A DNA stretch of 34,117 bases. Source: Phycisphaerales bacterium (GTDB lineage Bacteria > Planctomycetota > Phycisphaerae > Phycisphaerales > SM1A02). The stretch covers positions 1-34,117 of the forward strand of contig JAKVBQ010000033.1 of NCBI GenBank assembly GCA_022447205.1. Reading direction: 5' to 3'. Below are positions 28,593 through 34,117 of this stretch, piece after piece. The notes under the pieces were generated by a model that saw nothing but the letters and a program-made list of their open reading frames with translations, was not told the origin of the DNA and searched no databases. Position 1 is the first letter of the stretch. Every line of letters starts with the position of its first letter. A program made the translations under genes and the position numbers.

Positions 28593-30425
28593 ATGGACGG
28601 ATTCAACGACTTCATCGAGATGATCACCGGCTTCATCTGGGCCGACTGGGTCCTGTACGTGGTCCTCGGTGTCGGCGTCCTCTTCACCCTGTGGAGCGGC
28701 TTCAGCCAGTACCGCGCGCTGACCCACGGCGTGGCCGTGACGCGCGGGAAGTACGACGACCCCGATGACCCGGGCGCGATCAGTCACTTCCAGGCCCTCT
28801 CCGCCGCGCTCTCCGCGACGGTCGGCCTCGGCAACATCGCGGGCGTCGCGATCGCGATCGCGATCGGTGGTCCCGGTGCGGTCTTCTGGATGTGGGTGGT
28901 CGGCATCCTGGGCATGGCGATCAAGACCACGGAAGTGGCGCAGTCGATGCTCTTCCGTGACACATCCGACCCGAACAATCCGCACGGTGGACCGATGTTC
29001 GTCGTCAGGGAGGGCATGAAGGCCTGGGGCCTCGGCTGGCTCGGCACGATCATCGGCGGCATCTTCTGCGTGACCCTGCTGATCTCGGCGGTCACCGGCG
29101 GCAACATGTTCCAGTCCTGGAGCGTCGGCGGCATCACCGAGGAGGTCCTCCAGGTGGAACCGTGGGTCAGCGGCCTGATCCTCGCGATCGTGGTGGCGAT
29201 GGTCATCCTCGGTGGCATCAAGCGCATCGGTTCGGTGGCGGGCGTCCTCGTCCCGTTCATGTGCCTGCTCTACGTCATCACCGCACTCGTCGTCCTCGTG
29301 ATGCACATCGGTGAGCTGCCCGCCGTCTTCGGCATGATCTTCAGCTCCGCGTTCGGCGCCTCCGAGGCCGGTGGAGCGTTCGTCGGTGGCGCCGTCGGCA
29401 CCGCCTTCCTCTGGGGCATGAAGCGCGCACTCTTCTCGAGTGAATGCGGACAGGGCTCCTCCCCCATCGCGCACTCCGCCGCCCAGACCAAGGAACCGAT
29501 CAGCGAGTCCGTGGTCGCAGGCCTCGAACCCTTCATCGACACCCTGGTGGTCTGCACGCTGACCGCGCTGATGATCCTCTCGACCGGTGCACTCACGCGT
29601 GGCACGGATGACGGCGAGGGAGCCGACGCACGCTTCGCGCAGGCCCCGCTCGTGAGTCACGATGCGGATGCCGGCTGGATCCTGGGCACCCCCACCGCCT
29701 TCAGGGATGCCGACTCGGACCCCACCAGCATGGCGGGCCGCACCGAGCTTCCCGAACGAAGCGAGGATTCACTCCGGATCGACGGTGCGTGGCGCGACGG
29801 CGACAGGGTCTTCATGGTCGTCACCGGCGGCGAGAGCGTCGCCGAAGAGACCGGCTCCAACCGTGCGGTGTTCAACGGCATCGTGCACCTCCCCGAGGAC
29901 CCGGAAGCCGAGAGCTACATCCGCTGGAAGCCGATCGCGAGCGATGATGGTTCGGTGGGCATCTATGCGTCGATGATCGGCTCGGACACCATGCCGACCG
30001 CGATCCCGAACGTCTACGAGGAGTACGTCGGCGCCACCCTGACCGCACACGCGATCAACCGGGACCTCCCGGGCTTCGGCAACTGGCTGATCCTGATCGC
30101 CGCCTGGCTCTTCGCGATCAGCACCATGATCTCCTGGAGCTACTACGGCGAACAGGGCGTGGTGTACCTCTTCGGGACCACGCTGGTGCCGTTCTACAAG
30201 ATCATCTACTGCCTGCTGATCGTGGTGGCGACCCTGCCACTGGTGAAGACCGCCCGCGAGATCGGCAACCTCTCCGACCTCGGTACCGGCATCATGCTCT
30301 GGGCCAACATCCCGATCATGCTCCTCTTCGGTGCCTACGCGATGACGAAGTACCACGACTACATGCGTCGCCTCAGGAACGGCGAGCTGGAGCCTGGTGC
30401 GAAGAAGGACGGCGACGCGAACTGA
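28593..30425 (+). CDS. Alanine/glycine:cation symporter (AGCS/AlsT) family protein with an inserted soluble domain
   Basis: A 610-residue AGCS transporter, which imports alanine, glycine or related amino acids with sodium. Family landmarks are SAALSATVGLGNIAGVA (70-86), HGGPMFVV (131-138), RALFSSECGQGSSPIAHSAA (278-297), GLEPFIDTLVVCTLTA (310-325) and STMISWSYYGE (510-520). Usual members have 440-500 residues. Here about 140 extra residues lie between the helix ending near 335 and GATLTAHAINRDLPGFG near 480. The insert is hydrophilic, rich in Asp/Glu/Gly and beta-like (WILGTPTAF, VFMVVTGG, GIYASMIGSD), so it looks like a folded soluble domain. GGAG precedes the ATG by nine bases. It follows the NSS gene and converges on lpxB with a 7-base gap. 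Confidence 0.92.
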   Translation: MDGFNDFIEMITGFIWADWVLYVVLGVGVLFTLWSGFSQYRALTHGVAVTRGKYDDPDDPGAISHFQALSAALSATVGLGNIAGVAIAIAIGGPGAVFWMWVVGILGMAIKTTEVAQSMLFRDTSDPNNPHGGPMFVVREGMKAWGLGWLGTIIGGIFCVTLLISAVTGGNMFQSWSVGGITEEVLQVEPWVSGLILAIVVAMVILGGIKRIGSVAGVLVPFMCLLYVITALVVLVMHIGELPAVFGMIFSSAFGASEAGGAFVGGAVGTAFLWGMKRALFSSECGQGSSPIAHSAAQTKEPISESVVAGLEPFIDTLVVCTLTALMILSTGALTRGTDDGEGADARFAQAPLVSHDADAGWILGTPTAFRDADSDPTSMAGRTELPERSEDSLRIDGAWRDGDRVFMVVTGGESVAEETGSNRAVFNGIVHLPEDPEAESYIRWKPIASDDGSVGIYASMIGSDTMPTAIPNVYEEYVGATLTAHAINRDLPGFGNWLILIAAWLFAISTMISWSYYGEQGVVYLFGTTLVPFYKIIYCLLIVVATLPLVKTAREIGNLSDLGTGIMLWANIPIMLLFGAYAMTKYHDYMRRLRNGELEPGAKKDGDAN

Positions 30426-30444
30426 TCGCGTCTCATCCGCGATC
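30424..30444. terminator. Inverted repeat at the AGCS/lpxB convergent junction
   Basis: GATCGCG (30424-30430) and CGCGATC (30438-30444) form a 7 bp stem with a 7-base loop exactly across the two stop codons. No T run follows on either strand, so termination is uncertain. Confidence 0.35.
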
Positions 30445-31620
30445 GAGGTCGCTGCCCAGCAGCTCCTCGATCGCATCAACCGATTCGACCGCGGGGTCGT
30501 GGTGTCCGAAGGACGCCACGACCTCGTTCAATTCACGGCGCATGCGTTCCATCGCTTCCGGATCACGGAGGAGCCCGTCCGCGGCCTCGATGATCGGACG
30601 GGGATCCGACATGTGCGGCACGAACTCGGGCACGATCCGACGTCCCGCGAGGATGTTCGGAAGCAGCCGGTCCTTCATGGAGAGGAGGAAGCCCGAGGCG
30701 TGGTAGGAGAAACGACCGACGCGATAGGCCGCGACCATCGGGACCGACTGGCGGGCGAGATCGAGGCTGACGGTGCCGGATGCGTTCAACGCCAGGTCCG
30801 CCCAGTCGAACCAGCCCTCGAGGTGCCCGGTGACCACCGTGACGTCGGACGGCAGGCCCTCGGGACACTGTTCATCGATCAGGGGGACCAGGTCCTCCTT
30901 GGCGGCGAGGATCACGGCGGTCGCCCCGGGATGTCGTTCGGCAAGCGCACGGAAGACATCGAGCAGGAGCCGGGTGTTCATCCGGATCTCGGAGCGACGG
31001 GAGCCGGGCAGGATCACGATGCGTGGCGAACCGTCAGGCTCGTCGAGCCCTGCACGTTCCTCCTCCACCCGGGAGGGGACGAGCGGCTCGTTGACCACGG
31101 GATGACCGACGAAACGAGCGGGGACACCACGTTCCCTGAACCAGGCCTCCTCGAAGGGCAGGATGCAGAGGACCTTCGCGGCGAGCCGCTTGAACCTGCG
31201 CAGTCGCCAGGGGCCCCATGCCCAGAACTGGGGTGCGACGAACTGGACATAAGGCGCGCCAAGCGACTTGGTCACCGGTGCGATGCGCACGTTCGCACTC
31301 GGCGAATCGACGCCGACGTGCAGGAGGAGGTTCCGTTCGGCACCAAAGGCCCGGATCCTCGCCCGTTCGCGATAGAGCATGCGGATCCGGGAAAGCCCGC
31401 CCAGGCCCATCACGCCATCCTCGGCGGTATGCGCCATGATGGTCGCCCCGGCCTCGGCCATCTTCGGACCACCCCAGGCCACGACCTCGATCGAGGGATG
31501 CCTGCGACGCAGCTCCGATATGATCCCGGCCGCGTGAGCATCGCCGCTTGGTTCGAAGGCAGTGAACAGGATGGTCCTGGGGGACTCGTCGGTCATTCTG
31601 GAAACAACGGTACCAGCCAT
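30433..31620 (-). CDS. lpxB: Lipid-A-disaccharide synthase
   Basis: A 395-residue LpxB (GT19), the inner-membrane-associated enzyme that joins UDP-2,3-diacylglucosamine to lipid X to form the lipid A disaccharide. Landmarks are FEPSGDAHAA (22-31), GVDSPSANVRI with Asp105 and Asn110, PQFWAWGPWR (130-139), LPFE (154-157), GHP (172-174) and LPGSRRSEI (204-212), then NASGTVSLDLA. All the usual conserved residues appear present. The ATG at 31620 has no close ribosome binding site, and an in-frame ATG at 31596 would remove eight residues. It lies alone, away from lpxA, lpxC and lpxD, and diverges from aspS across about 50 bases. It indicates an outer membrane with lipid A in this organism. Confidence 0.95.
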   Translation of the reverse strand: MAGTVVSRMTDESPRTILFTAFEPSGDAHAAGIISELRRRHPSIEVVAWGGPKMAEAGATIMAHTAEDGVMGLGGLSRIRMLYRERARIRAFGAERNLLLHVGVDSPSANVRIAPVTKSLGAPYVQFVAPQFWAWGPWRLRRFKRLAAKVLCILPFEEAWFRERGVPARFVGHPVVNEPLVPSRVEEERAGLDEPDGSPRIVILPGSRRSEIRMNTRLLLDVFRALAERHPGATAVILAAKEDLVPLIDEQCPEGLPSDVTVVTGHLEGWFDWADLALNASGTVSLDLARQSVPMVAAYRVGRFSYHASGFLLSMKDRLLPNILAGRRIVPEFVPHMSDPRPIIEAADGLLRDPEAMERMRRELNEVVASFGHHDPAVESVDAIEELLGSDLDRG

Positions 31621-31672
31621 GGCTCACTCGGGTATCCTTCCCCCCTTGGAAGCCTCCAATCAAGGATCCCGA

Positions 31673-33460
31673 ATGCTCAAGCGAACCCACATGTGCGGCA
31701 CCCTGCGCTCCGACCACGAAGGTACTGAAGTCGTGGTCTGCGGCTGGGTCAACACCTATCGCGATCACTCCAGCGGCCTGATCTTCATCGACCTTCGCGA
31801 TCGTGAAGGCCTGGTGCAGGTGGTGTTCGACGGAGACGATGCGGACGCCGCGGTGGTCGAGGCCGGGCGCGGGCTTCGCCGCGAGGACGTGGTGGCGATC
31901 AAGGGCTCGGTCCGGGCGCGAGCCGGGGGCGCGAATCCACGACTGGCCACCGGAGACATCGAGGTGGTGGCGACGGCCATCGAAATCCTGGCCAAGACCG
32001 ACACCCCACCGATCCTGCCCGACGAGCACGAAGCGGAGAAGATCGCCGAGGAGAACCGGCTGAAGTACCGCTTCATCGACCTCCGACGCCCGCGCATGCA
32101 GGAGATCCTGAAGACCCGATCGCTGGTCACCCGGACCGCACGCGACTACTTCATGGATCACGGCTTCCTCGAGATCGAGACACCGCTCCTGATCAAGACG
32201 ACACCGGAAGGTGCGCGTGACTTCATCGTGCCGGCCCGCCTGCACCCGGGCAAGTGGTACGCACTGCCGCAGAGTCCGCAGCTCTTCAAGCAGATCCTGA
32301 TGGTCGCCGGATGCGATCGGTACATCCAGATCTGCAAGTGCCTTCGCGACGAGGACCCGCGTGCCGACCGTCAGGCGGAATTCACCCAGATCGACCTCGA
32401 GATGTCGTTCGTCGATCGCGACGACGTCATCTCGATGATGACGGGTTTCGCACGCAGACTCTGGAAGGACGTGCTCGACGTCGAGATCGGCGAGATCCCG
32501 AGCATGACCTACGCGGAAGCGATGGACCGCTACGGCATCGACCGCCCGGACACCCGCTACGGACTGGAACTGAACGACGTCTCGGAGATCGCCGCCAGGA
32601 CCGACTTCCGCGTCTTCGCCGAGGCACTCGCCAAGGAGACCGGTTGCGTCAAGGCGATCCGGGTCCCGGGTGGTGCGGAGATCTTCACCCGCAAGGTCAC
32701 CGACGGCTACACGGCCTTCGTCCGGGACTTCGGGGCGGGTGGTGCACCCACCACGAAGCTGACCGAGAACGGCTTCGAAACCGGAGTCGCCAAGTTCCTC
32801 GAACCGATCAAGGACGAGTTGATCGCAGCCCTCGGTCTCGAGGTGGGTGACGCAGTCGTCTTCGCCTGCGACACCAGGACGATCGCGACACGCGCCCTCG
32901 GCGAACTGCGCCAGAAGATCGCACAGGACACCGACGCGATCCCCGAGGGCAAGTGGAACTTCGTCTGGGTCATCGATTTCCCGATGTTCGAACGAGACGA
33001 GGAGAACGGTCGCTGGGTGGCACTCCACCATCCGTTCACGAGCCCCAACCCGGGTCAGTTCGACATCCTCGAAAGCGACCCCGGAGGCTGCCTCTCGGCA
33101 GGCTACGACCTCGTCCTCAACGGCTCCGAGATCGGTGGCGGCTCGATCCGTATCCACGACCAGGAGGTGCAGGCGAAGGTCTTCAAGCTCCTCGGGCTCA
33201 GCCAGGAGGAGGCCCGCGAGAAGTTCGGATTCCTCCTCGATGCGCTCCGCTTCGGGGCACCCCCCCACGGCGGCGTGGCGTTCGGCCTCGACCGGCTCGT
33301 GATGCACCTGGTCGGAACCGACAACATCCGCGACGTCATCGCCTTCCCCAAGACCCAGTCGGGCGGGGACCTCATGACCGACGCCCCGGGGCCGGTGGAC
33401 GCCTCTCAGCTCGAGGAGACCCACGTCCAGTCGACCGCTGAGGTGGACGACGCCGGCTGA
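31673..33460 (+). CDS. aspS: Aspartate--tRNA ligase
   Basis: A 595-residue class IIb synthetase of the bacterial AspRS type. The N-terminal OB-fold anticodon domain reads VVCGWVNTYRDHSSGLIFIDLR (20-41). Motif 1 lies around 148-175, and YALPQSPQLFKQ (196-207) is the flipping-loop side of the active site. Motif 2 reads CLRDEDPRADRQAEFTQIDL (223-242). The bacterial GAD insertion domain occupies the middle, and motif 3 FGLDRLVMHL begins at 537. The sequence does not show whether it also charges tRNA-Asn. AAGGA lies seven bases before the ATG. A TATCCT box (31633-31638) may be its -10 element, though no good -35 is visible. A terminator hairpin follows the stop. Confidence 0.97.
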   Translation: MLKRTHMCGTLRSDHEGTEVVVCGWVNTYRDHSSGLIFIDLRDREGLVQVVFDGDDADAAVVEAGRGLRREDVVAIKGSVRARAGGANPRLATGDIEVVATAIEILAKTDTPPILPDEHEAEKIAEENRLKYRFIDLRRPRMQEILKTRSLVTRTARDYFMDHGFLEIETPLLIKTTPEGARDFIVPARLHPGKWYALPQSPQLFKQILMVAGCDRYIQICKCLRDEDPRADRQAEFTQIDLEMSFVDRDDVISMMTGFARRLWKDVLDVEIGEIPSMTYAEAMDRYGIDRPDTRYGLELNDVSEIAARTDFRVFAEALAKETGCVKAIRVPGGAEIFTRKVTDGYTAFVRDFGAGGAPTTKLTENGFETGVAKFLEPIKDELIAALGLEVGDAVVFACDTRTIATRALGELRQKIAQDTDAIPEGKWNFVWVIDFPMFERDEENGRWVALHHPFTSPNPGQFDILESDPGGCLSAGYDLVLNGSEIGGGSIRIHDQEVQAKVFKLLGLSQEEAREKFGFLLDALRFGAPPHGGVAFGLDRLVMHLVGTDNIRDVIAFPKTQSGGDLMTDAPGPVDASQLEETHVQSTAEVDDAG

Positions 33461-33485
33461 GCCGTCCCCCACGGACCAGATCCCG

Positions 33486-33514
33486 AACCGCCCGGCCCTT
33501 TGGTCGGGCGGTTT
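33486..33514 (+). terminator. Intrinsic terminator after aspS
   Basis: A 12 bp stem (33486-33497 with 33502-33513, one G/T pair) with a CTTT loop, ending in a short TTT. The T run is short but the stem is very GC-rich. Confidence 0.75.
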
Positions 33515-33542
33515 GCCTGTTCGGGGTGATTGCCCGTAGCCT
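33513..33542 (+). promoter_or_regulatory. Candidate promoter giving a leaderless DAACS mRNA
   Basis: TTGCCT (33513-33518), 18 bases, TAGCCT (33537-33542), then six bases to the ATG at 33549. No ribosome binding site lies between the box and the ATG, so transcript and protein would start at about the same base. Confidence 0.5.
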
Positions 33543-33548
33543 GCTCCC

Positions 33549-34117
33549 ATGCGCAAGGACACACTGATCACCGTTCTCATCCTCGTCGGCCTCGTCGCGG
33601 GAGCGATCGTGGGGCAGCTGCTCCACATGGGACTCACCGAAGGCGAGTCCCTCAACGGCATCTGGATGGAACTCGGCAACATCATCATCATCCGCCCCCT
33701 GAAGCTCCTGATCATGCCGATCGTGTTCCTGAGCGTGATCGTCGGGGTGACCTCGATCGGGGATCCCTCGAAGCTGGGCGTGATCGGTGGCTCGACCGTC
33801 CTCTACTACCTGGTGACGATGCTCCTCGCGGTGGTCCTGGGCACCGCCCTGGTGACGACGATCCAGCCCGGCGCGGGCATCGACCCCGAGGTCCGGATGA
33901 GCCTGATCGACCAGGGCGAGACCGACTACCAGGAAGGAAAGCTCGACACCCCGGCGGATGTGGCGAAGGAGGATGGACTCGGCGGGGCCTGGATGAAGAT
34001 CCTCAAGCAGCTGATCCCGACCAACGTCTTCGAGGAACTGGTGCAAGGCAATCCGCTCGGCGTCATCGTCTTCGCGCTGCTGCTGGGTCTCGCCCTCGCG
34101 GCCACCGGTCCACCAGC
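33549..34117 (+). CDS. Dicarboxylate/amino acid:cation symporter (DAACS, GltP/DctA type), N-terminal part
   Basis: The first 189 residues of a sodium- or proton-coupled glutamate, aspartate or C4-dicarboxylate symporter; the rest lies beyond the window. TM1 is LITVLILVGLVAGAIVGQLL (6-25). The second block, IIIIRPLKLLIMPIVFLSVI, holds the family pattern FxRxLKMxxxPLVFxxii. VLYYLVTMLLAVVLGTALVTTIQPG (about 85-109) is TM3. LIPTNVFEELVQGNPLGVIVFALLLGLAL (about 156-184) is the next block. The TM3-TM4 connection of about 45 hydrophilic residues looks a little long for the family. The start is fixed by the fit to TM1. There is no ribosome binding site; a TAGCCT box lies six bases before the ATG, so the message is probably leaderless. 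Confidence 0.93.
   Translation, partial: MRKDTLITVLILVGLVAGAIVGQLLHMGLTEGESLNGIWMELGNIIIIRPLKLLIMPIVFLSVIVGVTSIGDPSKLGVIGGSTVLYYLVTMLLAVVLGTALVTTIQPGAGIDPEVRMSLIDQGETDYQEGKLDTPADVAKEDGLGGAWMKILKQLIPTNVFEELVQGNPLGVIVFALLLGLALAATGPP

Overview
The window (34,117 bases, high GC) looks like a chromosomal segment of a planctomycete, most likely of the class Phycisphaerae. This is inferred from a secreted metalloprotease ending in the paired EF-hand-like repeat (GDLNGDGxVDGxDLxxLLGNWG type) common in that group, the presence of lpxB, strong GC bias at third codon positions, and a core translation cluster that is split in an unusual way. No tRNA, rRNA, CRISPR array, transposase or phage gene was found.

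Layout. (1) 1-2,712: start of a family 2 glycosyltransferase (minus), diverging from a class III aminotransferase and an HSL-type alpha/beta hydrolase. (2) 2,728-4,621: a four-hairpin block between convergent genes, a standalone MshEN/GspE-N domain protein (minus), a hairpin-rich gap, and a possible PD-(D/E)XK-like protein of unknown function. (3) 4,652-9,036: hflX (minus) diverging from tsaD, an RF-1/GGQ-domain protein and an M20 amidohydrolase. (4) 9,037-10,680: a 1.6 kb stretch without a convincing gene but packed with perfect inverted repeats, with a promoter-like box and a 14 bp palindrome at its left edge. (5) 10,681-13,281: a secreted metzincin with its own terminator. (6) 13,353-24,482: rplK-rplA-rplJ-rplL from a good sigma70-like promoter, a perfect terminator, then rpoB-rpoC and another terminator. 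(7) 24,489-26,532: an overlapping three-gene minus-strand operon (unknown acidic-tailed protein and two YkgJ-type Cys-cluster proteins). (8) 26,718-34,117: NSS and AGCS amino-acid transporters with large extra soluble loops, lpxB (minus), aspS, and the start of a DAACS symporter.

How the genes fit together: most of the segment is housekeeping (RNA polymerase, the L11-L1-L10-L12 proteins of the ribosomal GTPase centre and L1 stalk, tRNA modification by TsaD, ribosome rescue or splitting by the GGQ protein and HflX, Asp-tRNA charging, lipid A synthesis), with three sodium-coupled amino-acid or dicarboxylate transporters at the right end.

The most unusual signal is not a gene. The intergenic DNA carries dense runs of strong hairpins, above all 9,121-10,594, which I read as a candidate large structured noncoding RNA or hairpin array. 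Its left edge shares a near-identical 21-base element with the rpoB upstream region. Several genes also seem to start without a leader, with a TAnnnT box 6-7 bases before the ATG. All positions come from reading by eye; no search or folding program was run.
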